NCBI RefSeq assembly: GCF_008365375.1
Contig: NZ_QOKW01000003.1
Coordinates: forward strand, 1 to 64,000
Reading direction: 5' to 3'
DNA: 64,000 bases
Source of the DNA: Roseomonas genomospecies 6
GTDB lineage: Bacteria > Pseudomonadota > Alphaproteobacteria > Azospirillales > Azospirillaceae
Part shown: piece by piece, positions 26,521 to 34,826 of the stretch
Position numbering within the stretch: the first letter of the stretch is position 1
Layout of the letters: every line of letters starts with the position of its first letter
Made by a program: the position numbers and the translations under genes
Notes under the pieces: model-generated
Told to the model about the DNA's origin: nothing
Seen by the model: the letters and a program-made list of their open reading frames with translations, nothing else
The model's database searches: none

Positions 26521-28811
26521 CGCTGCTGGTCTCCCTTCGCTGTCTCTCCGCCGGCCGGCCGTCCCGCCCCCAGAGCCCGCACCAGCCGATTGCCGGCCCA
26601 GCCGAGCCCCAGCGCCGTCACCGCCGCCAGACCCAGAAGAACCATGTCGGTGGGCGTCGGTTCCGTCAACACACGCTCAAGCTGGTGCCCGAGCAGGTTG
26701 AAGACAAGGATTCCCGGCGCCGTTCCCAGCACCGTCCCGAACAGATAGTCGAGAAAACGGATGCGGGAAGCCCCCGCGACAAGGTTCACCACGGTGAAGG
26801 GCGCCACCGGCACCACCCGAAGCGCCGCCATGGCCAGCACGCCTCTCCGGCCCAACGCCTCGCTGGCCCGCCGCACCACCGCCCCGCCGTACCGCTCGAT
26901 CGGGCGCTGGCCGGCGAGACGGCCCACCCAGAACAGCGCCGCGGCGGAGGCCAGAACGCCGGCCAGCGCGGTCGGGAAGCCCATCCACGGGCCCAGCGCG
27001 ATGGCCGTCGCCGCGATCAGCAGCAGCACCGGAAACAGCACGAAGCCCCCCGCCACGTAGAGCAGGATCAGCCAGAGCGGCCCGAACGCCGACTCGCGCA
27101 GCCGCCCGAAGGCGTCCAGAACGGCGTCCAGCGTCGCCCAGTCGCGCAGCGGCGTGTGGTTCCACAGACCCCAGACCCCGCCGGCCACCGCCAGGATGAC
27201 CGCCAGCGCCAGCCAATGGTGCCGCCGCGGGATGCGCGACGGCAGGACCCGCCGCACGATGTCCGCCGCGCCGACCGGGCGTTCGGGGTCGAAGACCTTG
27301 GCGTCGGCGACGGCGACGGCCAGCAGACCGGGGTCGGCGTCCTCCAGCGGCTCCAGCGTCCGCCCGTTGGGACGGCGCAACGCCTCCACCGTGCGGACGA
27401 GCGAGCCGGAGCGGCGCAGTTCCGCCGCCACGCTTTCCGGCGCCACCCCCAGATGCTCCGCGATCAGGTCGTCGCGCACTCCGGCGATGGCGTGGCGGGC
27501 CTCGCGCCCCTCCGCACGCCCGTGGGGAGCCTCAAACGCCAGGTCGCATTCGGTGTCCAGCCCCATCGACCGGTTGTTCAGGTTGGCCGAGCCGATGCGC
27601 AGAAGCCGGTCGTCCACCACCATCACCTTGGCGTGGATGGTGATGCCGATGTCGCCGGTTCTGGCGATGTAGAAGTGGAACCGCCCGTTCCGGTCGGCCT
27701 CCCGCAGCTCCTTCACCAGACGGGCCCGGGCGCCGAGCATCACGGTGTTCTCCAGCCAGCTCGACGTGCGGGCGGAGTTGACGATGACCACCTCCGGCCC
27801 CTCCGGCTCGGCCAGCCGCGCCTTCAGCGCCTCGGCCACGGCGGTGGAGGCGAAATACTGGCTTTCCATGTAGATGAAACGCTCGGCCGAGGCGATGGCG
27901 GCGACGTAGAGCGCCTCGACCTCGCGCACCTCGTCGCGCCCGTTGTAGGCGGGCTCGGTGCGGGCGATGCCGACGGGCATGCCCTTCAGCAGCGGGGCGA
28001 GCTGGGGCGGCCAGGGGTCGGGGCTGTCCGGCCCAGCCCGGCGCGCCTTCCGCAGCCGATGCCGGGGACCCAAACCGCCGCCGGGAATGTCCATGGCCGG
28101 CGGGGACAGGGTGCAGCCGGTGGCGCGGCGCCAGCGTTCCCGGAACAGGTCGCCCAGCGCGCGGGCGGCGTCGCCGTCCACCGCCATCATCACGTCGTGG
28201 AACGGCTCGTAGGGGGTGCCGTCCGGCTGGCGGCGCAGCGGCTCGTCGGGGCGGTGGGCGCGCGTGTCCCAGCGGTTGGCGGTGATGTCCAGCCCGCCGC
28301 AGAAGGCTAGGCGGTCGTCGATCACCAGCATCTTCTGATGGTGGCAGGCCCCCGCGGGGTGGTCGCCGTCCAGCCGGTACTGGAGCCGCGAATGGCTGAG
28401 CCAGCTCCGCAGGAACAGCGGCTGCGACCAGCGGGCCAGATCGAACAGTTCCGCATAGTCCCACTTCAGCACATGGATGGTCAGGTCCGGGCGGGTCGCG
28501 GCCAGCCAGTTCAGCAGGTTGCCCAGCTTGTCCGGGCGGCGCGGGCGGCGCATCTGCGGGGTCAGCCGGATGCGGGCGTCGAAGTCCCAGGCGGTCAGGT
28601 AGATGCTGCGCCGCGCCTGCCGCATCGCCGCCTTGGCGAGCGCGAAGTAGTCCTCCGCGTCGACGATGACGCCGACCCGCTCCGCCCGCTCCACCCGCCA
28701 GCAGGTGCGGCCCGGCACCAGAAGCGGTTCCGCCGCCACGTGTGGCGCCGGGTGGGGCGCGGGATGCAGCGGGACGGGGACGGGGACCGGAATTCCTGCG
28801 GGGATCGACAT
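26517..28811 (-). CDS. Phospholipase D - VTT (DedA-like) fusion protein
   Basis: This 764-residue protein has two HKD motifs (HHQKMLVIDD near residue 157 and IHAKVMVVDD in the second half), making a complete phospholipase D/cardiolipin synthase-type active site. A C-terminal membrane domain (~530-750) resembles the VTT/DedA family (GPWMGFPTALAGVLASAAAL, LRVVPVAPFTVVNLVAGASR). The first ~25 residues are a Pro/Val/His-rich tail (PVPVPVPLHPAPHPAPH). It likely remodels phospholipids at the inner membrane. No strong ribosome site precedes the ATG; three tandem repeats do. It leads a two-gene unit with the EEP protein. Confidence 0.9.
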   Translation of the reverse strand: MSIPAGIPVPVPVPLHPAPHPAPHVAAEPLLVPGRTCWRVERAERVGVIVDAEDYFALAKAAMRQARRSIYLTAWDFDARIRLTPQMRRPRRPDKLGNLLNWLAATRPDLTIHVLKWDYAELFDLARWSQPLFLRSWLSHSRLQYRLDGDHPAGACHHQKMLVIDDRLAFCGGLDITANRWDTRAHRPDEPLRRQPDGTPYEPFHDVMMAVDGDAARALGDLFRERWRRATGCTLSPPAMDIPGGGLGPRHRLRKARRAGPDSPDPWPPQLAPLLKGMPVGIARTEPAYNGRDEVREVEALYVAAIASAERFIYMESQYFASTAVAEALKARLAEPEGPEVVIVNSARTSSWLENTVMLGARARLVKELREADRNGRFHFYIARTGDIGITIHAKVMVVDDRLLRIGSANLNNRSMGLDTECDLAFEAPHGRAEGREARHAIAGVRDDLIAEHLGVAPESVAAELRRSGSLVRTVEALRRPNGRTLEPLEDADPGLLAVAVADAKVFDPERPVGAADIVRRVLPSRIPRRHHWLALAVILAVAGGVWGLWNHTPLRDWATLDAVLDAFGRLRESAFGPLWLILLYVAGGFVLFPVLLLIAATAIALGPWMGFPTALAGVLASAAALFWVGRLAGQRPIERYGGAVVRRASEALGRRGVLAMAALRVVPVAPFTVVNLVAGASRIRFLDYLFGTVLGTAPGILVFNLLGHQLERVLTEPTPTDMVLLGLAAVTALGLGWAGNRLVRALGAGRPAGGETAKGDQQR

Positions 28812-28814
28812 CGG

Positions 28815-28853
28815 ACTTCACATAGGGGGCTTCACATACGGGGGCTTCACATA
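28815..28853. repeat. Three 14-15 bp repeats in the leader of the PLD-VTT gene
   Basis: CTTCACATA recurs at 28816, 28830 and 28845, separated by GGGGG-type spacers. On the coding (minus) strand each copy reads TATGTGAAG, which contains ATG directly followed by TGA. The last copy ends 4 bases before the gene's ATG, so the repeats are where its ribosome site should be. Confidence 0.85.
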
Positions 28854-29066
28854 TGATGCGTCTCCGGCGGGCTGCGACCGGCCAGGAAGGCGAATGCCGG
28901 AACAACACCGCAGCCGCCCTTCCCTCCCCGCCATCCGCCGTGAGGCGAAATTCCGTTGCCCGACCGGCCGGGACCTGGGTACCGTCAGGATCACTCCATT
29001 CGTATCCCCCATCGTCCTCGTGCCCCGCTTGTCCGTCGTCTCCCCGATCCCGTACCAAGGCTGCCG

Positions 29067-29780
29067 ATGCTGAGTCTCGTCCTGCGCCGGGTCGCCGCCG
29101 CGGTGCCGGCCCTGCTGGGCCTCGCGCTGGCCGCCGCCGCCGTGGCCACGCTGACGGGAAACGGCTGGACGTCGGCGCTGGGAACCGCGCTGGCCGCCTT
29201 GCCCGCGACGCTGGCGCTGGTCCTGCCGGCGCTGGCTCTCGGGACCGGGCTGGGCGCCCTGCTCGGCACTTTGCCGGGCGCGGGGGGAGGCATCGGCGCC
29301 GCTTTGGGCGGGGCGGGCCCGGCCATTCCCGCCTTCCTTCTGGCCGCCGTCCTTGCCGCCACCGCGACGGCGGCGCCCGTCCTGCCGGGCCTCGCCGCCC
29401 TTGCCCTGCCCGCCGCGGCCCAGGCCGCGACGCTCGCCGGCCGGGCGCGGGCCGGGGCGGAGGACACGGTTCTGCTCGCGGCGCGGGGGCGCGGGCTGAA
29501 CGGCCCCGTCCTGCTGTGGCGGTACGCGCTGCCGCTGGGCCTGTCCGCGGCGGCGGGCGGCCTGCGCAGCGCCACGGCGGGAACGGTGACCGGCGCCGTG
29601 GCGGTGGAAAGCCTGTTCGACCGGACCGGCGCCGGGCGCCTGTTCGTGGAGGCGGCGCGGGCCGGGGACGCCGGCATGGCCGCCGCCGCGCTCGCCGGAC
29701 TGTTCGGCCTCGCCGTGCTGCTGAACGCCCTGGGCGGCGCGCTGCGCGGCTGGATCGACCCGCGCGCCCGGATGGCCTGA
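29067..29780 (+). CDS. Compact DppB-like ABC permease
   Basis: This 237-residue hydrophobic protein starts MLSLVLRRVAAAVPALLGLA like dipeptide permease B subunits and carries an EAA-type cytoplasmic loop (EDTVLLAARGRGLNGPVLLWRYALP). It is about 80-100 residues shorter than usual DppB (~310-340). The periplasmic segment after helix 1 is largely absent, and the sequence is extremely rich in Ala, Leu and Gly. It overlaps the next permease by ATGA. Transport function is inferred; it could be a reduced or decaying importer. Confidence 0.75.
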   Translation: MLSLVLRRVAAAVPALLGLALAAAAVATLTGNGWTSALGTALAALPATLALVLPALALGTGLGALLGTLPGAGGGIGAALGGAGPAIPAFLLAAVLAATATAAPVLPGLAALALPAAAQAATLAGRARAGAEDTVLLAARGRGLNGPVLLWRYALPLGLSAAAGGLRSATAGTVTGAVAVESLFDRTGAGRLFVEAARAGDAGMAAAALAGLFGLAVLLNALGGALRGWIDPRARMA

Positions 29781-30595
29781 TGCGCGACCCCGCCGGCCCC
29801 GAACCCCGCACCGCCCCCCGCACCGACCCTCATTGGCGCGACGGCCCCTGGCAGAAGGCCGGGCACCGGCTGACCGCGCACCGGCCCGCGGCGGTGGGGC
29901 TGACCCTTCTCGCCGCGCTGATGCTGGCGGTTCCGGCGGGCCTCGTCGCCGGGACCGGCCCGGTCGGGGCGGCGCTGGCCGCCGGGCATCAGAGCCTGTC
30001 CTTCGCCCTGCTCGCCGGACTGATCGGGGCGGCGCTCGGCCTGTCCTGGGCCGCCGCCGCCGTGGCTCTGGGCGAGCGGGCGGAGCGGCTGATGATGGCG
30101 CCCGCCGCCGCGCTGACCGGCCTTCCCCTGGCGCTGGCCCTGCCGCTGGCCGGCGGACTGCTGGGGCCGGAGCGCGGGCTGGCGCCGATGGCCGCGGTGA
30201 GCGCGCTGATCGCCGCCCCGGCGGTGGCCGTCCTGGCGCGGGAGGAGCTGCGCGTCCTGCTGCGCCGCGAGTTCCTGACCGCCGCCCAGGCCGCCGGGCT
30301 GCCCGCCGGGCGCCGGCTGCGCCGCCACATCCTGCCCAACGCGGTGATGCCCCTGGCCGCCGCGGCCTGGACCGCCCTTCCCCGCGCCCTGATGGCGGAA
30401 AGCTTCGCCAGCCTGCTCGGCCTCGGCCTGCCGGAGGGGGTGACGGGCTGGGGCACCGCCATCGGCGCGGCGGCGCGGGCGGGCGACGGTGCGGCGCTGG
30501 CCGGCCCGGCCCTGCTGCTGGCGCTGGCCCTGTGGGCGCTGCACGCCGTGGGCGACGGGATGCGGCTGGCCTTCACCAGCGGGGGGCACCGGTGA
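29780..30595 (+). CDS. DppC-like ABC permease
   Basis: This 271-residue protein has an N-terminal cytoplasmic stretch, about five or six membrane helices and a good EAA loop (REFLTAAQAAGLPAGRRLRRHILPNAVMPLA). This marks it as the second permease of a peptide/nickel-type importer. Its ATG overlaps the stop of the preceding permease, and its TGA overlaps the GTG of the ATPase gene. No binding-protein gene is adjacent. Confidence 0.82.
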   Translation: MRDPAGPEPRTAPRTDPHWRDGPWQKAGHRLTAHRPAAVGLTLLAALMLAVPAGLVAGTGPVGAALAAGHQSLSFALLAGLIGAALGLSWAAAAVALGERAERLMMAPAAALTGLPLALALPLAGGLLGPERGLAPMAAVSALIAAPAVAVLAREELRVLLRREFLTAAQAAGLPAGRRLRRHILPNAVMPLAAAAWTALPRALMAESFASLLGLGLPEGVTGWGTAIGAAARAGDGAALAGPALLLALALWALHAVGDGMRLAFTSGGHR

Positions 30596-32289
30596 CCGGA
30601 CCGGACGTGACCGAACCAGACGACCGCACACCGCTGCGGGTGGAGGGGCTGTCGCTTCTGACCGGCCGCGACCTCCTGCTCGACCGGCTGAGCTTCGCCG
30701 TCGAGGCCGGGGAGGTGCTGGCCCTGTCCGGCGCCGCCGGGACGGGCAAGACGCTGCTGCTGCGCGCCCTGTCCGGTCTGGCCCCGAGGGGCGTCGATGC
30801 GCTGGGCGATGTCCACATCCGGGGACGGCGCATCCTGGTGACCCAGGACGGCGCGCTGGCCCCGCACCGGACCCTGGGCGCCCAGTTCGCGGAGCTGCTC
30901 GCCCTGCATCGGGGGCTGGACGAGCGGGCCGCCATGCGCTGCGCCGCCGAGGCCCTGGAGCGCTTCGAGGTGCCCGCCGCCGCGCGCCGGCTGGCGCTTC
31001 ACCCGCATGAGCTGGGCGAGGCGATGCGCTGGCGCGCCGCGCTGGCTCTGGCCATGGCGGCGGAGCCGGCGGTGCTGCTGGCCGACGCCCCCGGTGCCGC
31101 GCTCGACCCCACCCAGCGCGTCCGCCTGCTGAGCGATCTCATCGCCTGGACGCGGGAGGCCGGGACGGCGCTTCTGCTGACCGGTCGCCCCGGGCCGGAC
31201 CCCACCCGCTCCGGTCTGGCCGACCGCCGGCTGGTCCTCGACCGGGGGCGGCTGGAGAGTCCGGAAGAGGACCCCGCCCCGGCCCCCGCCCCGCCCTCCA
31301 AGGAACCGCCCCCCTCCGGCCCGCCGGTGCTGTCGGTGCGCGATCTGCGGGTCGCCTTCCCTTTGGGGCGGAGCTGGCGCGGCGAGGAACGCTGGCTGAC
31401 CGTGGTGGACGGCCTGTCCATCGAATTGGCCGAGGGCGATTCGCTGGCCCTGCTGGGCGAAACGGGCAGCGGCAAGTCGGTGCTGGCCCGCGCGATCCTG
31501 CAACTGGTCCCGCCGGTGGGCGGGCAGGTGTCCTGGCTGGGGACGGACCTCGCCGCGGCGCCGCCGGAGGCGATGCGCCGGGCGCGGCGGGACCTGCAAA
31601 TCCTCTTCCCCGATCCGCGGGCGGCCTTCGACCCGCTGATGACCATCGGCGCGCAGTTCGCCGAGTCGCTCGACTCGCTTCTGCCGGACACTCCCTCCGC
31701 CGACCGCGCCGCGCGGCTGGCCCGGGCGATGGAGGAGGCGCTGGAGGAGGTGGGGCTGCCCGACGCGGTTCTGGACCTCCATCCCGGTTCGCTCCGCCCG
31801 GCGGAGGCGGCGCGCGCCGGGCTGGCCCGCGCCCTGCTGACCGGACCGCGCCTGCTGGTCTGCGACGAGCCGGCGGCAACGCTCGACGGGGCGGAGCGGG
31901 CGGCGTTCCTGGACCTCCTGCAGGCGGTGCGCCGCCGCCGCCGGCTCGCCCTGCTCTACGCCACCCAGGACGCGGCGGAGGGGCTGCGGATCGGGCGGCG
32001 CGCGCTGGTTCTGCTGCTGGGCTGGATCGTGGAATCGGCGGACAGCGCGGTTCTGGCGTCCGGAGCGCGCCACCCCTACACGCGCGCCCTGATCGCCGCG
32101 TCCGGCCCGGCCCGGCCCGCGCTGCACGGCGATCCGCCCTCCCCCCTGCGCCCGCCGACCGGCTGCGCCCTGCGGCTGCGCTGCCCGCTCGCCCATGACG
32201 GCTGCGCGCAGATCGCCCCGGCGCTCGACCCCGTCGCGCCGGGGCACCGTGTCGCCTGCCATGTTGGGAATGGCGGGGCCGAACCGTGA
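30592..32289 (+). CDS. Fused peptide-type ABC ATPase with degenerate motifs
   Basis: This 565-residue protein contains two ABC ATPase halves (DppD-DppF order) joined by a Pro/Glu-rich linker (~215-245). Walker A is intact in both (GAAGTGKT, GETGSGKS). The first Walker B reads LLADAP, losing the catalytic Glu, while the second, LLVCDEP, is intact. Neither LSGGQ signature is recognisable (ELGEAM and LRPAEA in their places), and the switch histidines are missing or replaced (ATQD). The C terminus keeps the oligopeptide-type cysteine segment (GCALRLRCPLAHDGC). It may hydrolyse ATP poorly. GTG start, overlapping the permease stop. Confidence 0.85.
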   Translation: MTGPDVTEPDDRTPLRVEGLSLLTGRDLLLDRLSFAVEAGEVLALSGAAGTGKTLLLRALSGLAPRGVDALGDVHIRGRRILVTQDGALAPHRTLGAQFAELLALHRGLDERAAMRCAAEALERFEVPAAARRLALHPHELGEAMRWRAALALAMAAEPAVLLADAPGAALDPTQRVRLLSDLIAWTREAGTALLLTGRPGPDPTRSGLADRRLVLDRGRLESPEEDPAPAPAPPSKEPPPSGPPVLSVRDLRVAFPLGRSWRGEERWLTVVDGLSIELAEGDSLALLGETGSGKSVLARAILQLVPPVGGQVSWLGTDLAAAPPEAMRRARRDLQILFPDPRAAFDPLMTIGAQFAESLDSLLPDTPSADRAARLARAMEEALEEVGLPDAVLDLHPGSLRPAEAARAGLARALLTGPRLLVCDEPAATLDGAERAAFLDLLQAVRRRRRLALLYATQDAAEGLRIGRRALVLLLGWIVESADSAVLASGARHPYTRALIAASGPARPALHGDPPSPLRPPTGCALRLRCPLAHDGCAQIAPALDPVAPGHRVACHVGNGGAEP

Positions 32290-32452
32290 CCCCGCCGGGG
32301 AAAGCGGCCCCGCGCCTTGGGCGTGACCGCAATTTCGTCCTAAAAAGGTCTGAAACTGCACGGGTTGGCAAGGGCACGGGCGCGGGATAACGTCCCCGGC
32401 CTTATCACCGCCCTTCATCGCCACATCGTCGAAACCACGGAATAGGACAGGG

Positions 32453-34801
32453 ATGCTTCGCGCACGCACCCGGTGGCCGGTCCCCCGCATGGGCGCAATC
32501 GCCGCCCTTCTGCTGCTTCTCGCCGGATTCGCCCAGCCGTCGCTGGCCGCCGGCCCCGTGCCGGGCGCCGCCATGCCGGCCCCCGCCGCCGCTGCCGCTC
32601 CCGCGGAGCCCGCCGCTTCCCCCGATCCGACGCCCGAGCAGATGCAGGCGATGATCGTGACGCTGGAGGACCCGGCGGCCCGCGCCCGGCTGGTGGAGCA
32701 GTTGAAGGCGCTGGTCGCCGCCCAGAGGGGGCTGGAGCAGGCCAAGGCCGAGGAGGCGCCGGCGGCCAGCACCCTGCCGGAGACCATCGGGGCCAGCGCC
32801 CTGTCCTTCCTGGCGGAGCGCATGGACGTGCTGAGCCGCCAGCTCGTCCAGGTCGGCAACGTGTTCAAGGAGCTTCCGGGCGCCATCGACTGGGTGAACC
32901 GGCAGATGGAGGACCCCTCCGCCCGCGACCGCTGGGTGCAGATCGCCATCCAGTTGACGATGATCCTGACCGCCGGGCTGGTGGTGGAGCGCTTCGTCGG
33001 CTGGCTGCTCGCCCGGCCGCGCAACGCCCTGGCCGCCCGCCGGGGGGCCGCGACCGCGACGGTGCTGGTGCGGATTCCGCTGCTGCTGGGCCGCGCGCTG
33101 CTGGAGCTGGCGCCCATCGCCGCCTTCATCGTCGTCGGCTACGCCATCCTGTCGGTCAGCGAGCCGGGGCCGCGCGTCCGGCTGGTTGCGCTGGCCGTCA
33201 TCAACGCGACCGTCATCCTGCAGATCCTGCTGGTCGCCGCCCGCATCCTGATCTCGCCCTTCGCGCCCGCCCTGCGGCTGGTGCGGATGGGCGACGCCAA
33301 CGCGCTGCGCCTCTACCGCTGGGTCCGCCGGCTGGCCGCGGTCGGCGTCTACGGCTATTTCCTGGCGGAGGGCGCCTATGTGCTGGGCCTGCCGCTGGGC
33401 GCCTACGGCGCGCTTCTGAAGCTGCTGGGGCTGGCGCTGGCCGGCATGACGATCGCGCTGATCCTGCAGAACCGCCGGACGGTGGCCGACTGGATGCACG
33501 GCAACCCGCTGTCCGGAGACGGCGACCCGACGGCCACCACGGCCCGCGAATCGGAGGGTCAGGGCGCCGTCCTGCGCTCCGCCCGCCGCCGCTTCGCCGA
33601 CGTCTGGCATGTGCTGGCCATCGTCTATGTGGTCGTCACCTTCGGTGTCTGGGTGCTGAACGTCTATGGCGGGTTCGAGTATCTGGCCCGCGCCACCGGC
33701 ATCACCATCCTGGTTGCGGTGGCCGCCCGGCTGCTGGTCAACGGCATCAACCGCGGCCTGCGCCGCGGCCTGCGCATGGTGCCGGACAGCCAGGGCGCCC
33801 TGCCGCCGCTGAAGGACCGCGCGTCCCTCTACCTGCCCTTCCTGCACCGGCTGGTGAAGACGGTGATCTGGGTCGGGGCGGCGATGATGATCCTCTACGG
33901 CTGGGGCTTCGACACGCTGGCCTGGACCGACACCCGGCTGGGCCAGCGCATCCTGCGCAGCACGATCACCATCGGCCTGCTGCTGGCCGGCTCCGTCATC
34001 GCCTGGGAGGTGGTGAGCGCGATGATCGAGCGCTTCCTGGCCTCCACAGACCGCAACGGCACGCGGATCGAGCGCAGCGCCCGGGTGCGCACCCTGCTGC
34101 CGCTGCTGCGCAACGCCTTCCTGGTGGTTCTGGTGACCATGGTGTCGCTGATCACCCTGTCGGAGCTGGGCGTGAACATCGCGCCGCTGCTGGCCGGTGC
34201 CGGCGTGGTCGGTCTGGCCGTCGGCTTCGGGTCGCAGACGCTGGTCAAGGACATCATCACCGGCCTGTTCATCCTGTTCGAGGACAGCATCTCCATCGGC
34301 GACGTGGTGGATGTGGGCGGCGGCCATTCCGGCGTGGTGGAGGCCATCTCCATCCGCTCCATCCGGCTGCGCGACGGGTCGGGCGCCATCCACACGGTGC
34401 CCTTCAACTCGGTCAGCACCGTCAAGAACATGTCGAAGGACTTCTCCTACGCCCTGTTCGAGGTGCGGGTCGCCTATCGCGAGGACCCCGACCGCGTGAT
34501 CGAGCTGCTGAAGGACATCGGCACCAGCCTGCAGGCCGACGCCCTGTTCGCGCCCGACATCATGGCGCCGCTGGAGGTGATGGGCCTGGACAAGTTCCAG
34601 CCCGATTCGACTCAGCTCATCACCGCGCGCTTCAAGACCCGCCCGACCAAGCAGTGGGGCGTGTCGCGCGAGTTCAACCGCCGCATGAAGAAGCGCTTCG
34701 AGGAGCTGGGGGTGGAGGTGCCGACCGGCTCCATGCAGCTCATCGTCGGCGGGCAGCATCCCGACCGCGCGCTGGCCGAGGCGCTGAGCCAGGGGTCGTG
34801 A
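32453..34801 (+). CDS. Large MscS-family mechanosensitive channel
   Basis: This 782-residue protein has a signal peptide (~1-33), an Ala/Pro-rich and helical periplasmic region with a short coiled-coil stretch, then about ten membrane helices. The MscS core is near residues 560-760: pore helix NIAPLLAGAGVVGLAVGFGSQTLVKDIITG, then the beta domain with VDVGGGHSGVVEAISIRSIRLRD and VPFNSVSTVKNMS. It should open under membrane tension to protect against osmotic downshock. The layout is like YbdG/YjeP/Msc-type large channels. AGGACAGGG precedes the ATG. It converges with the HD-GYP gene. Confidence 0.92.
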   Translation: MLRARTRWPVPRMGAIAALLLLLAGFAQPSLAAGPVPGAAMPAPAAAAAPAEPAASPDPTPEQMQAMIVTLEDPAARARLVEQLKALVAAQRGLEQAKAEEAPAASTLPETIGASALSFLAERMDVLSRQLVQVGNVFKELPGAIDWVNRQMEDPSARDRWVQIAIQLTMILTAGLVVERFVGWLLARPRNALAARRGAATATVLVRIPLLLGRALLELAPIAAFIVVGYAILSVSEPGPRVRLVALAVINATVILQILLVAARILISPFAPALRLVRMGDANALRLYRWVRRLAAVGVYGYFLAEGAYVLGLPLGAYGALLKLLGLALAGMTIALILQNRRTVADWMHGNPLSGDGDPTATTARESEGQGAVLRSARRRFADVWHVLAIVYVVVTFGVWVLNVYGGFEYLARATGITILVAVAARLLVNGINRGLRRGLRMVPDSQGALPPLKDRASLYLPFLHRLVKTVIWVGAAMMILYGWGFDTLAWTDTRLGQRILRSTITIGLLLAGSVIAWEVVSAMIERFLASTDRNGTRIERSARVRTLLPLLRNAFLVVLVTMVSLITLSELGVNIAPLLAGAGVVGLAVGFGSQTLVKDIITGLFILFEDSISIGDVVDVGGGHSGVVEAISIRSIRLRDGSGAIHTVPFNSVSTVKNMSKDFSYALFEVRVAYREDPDRVIELLKDIGTSLQADALFAPDIMAPLEVMGLDKFQPDSTQLITARFKTRPTKQWGVSREFNRRMKKRFEELGVEVPTGSMQLIVGGQHPDRALAEALSQGS

Positions 34802-34826
34802 CGGAGGGCCGGGCGGCCGGGGGCGG

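Noticed and set aside
29989..33129. Long minus-strand frame opposite the ABC transporter genes
   Set aside because: Antisense to three overlapping plus-strand genes with intact Walker A and EAA motifs; no supporting start.
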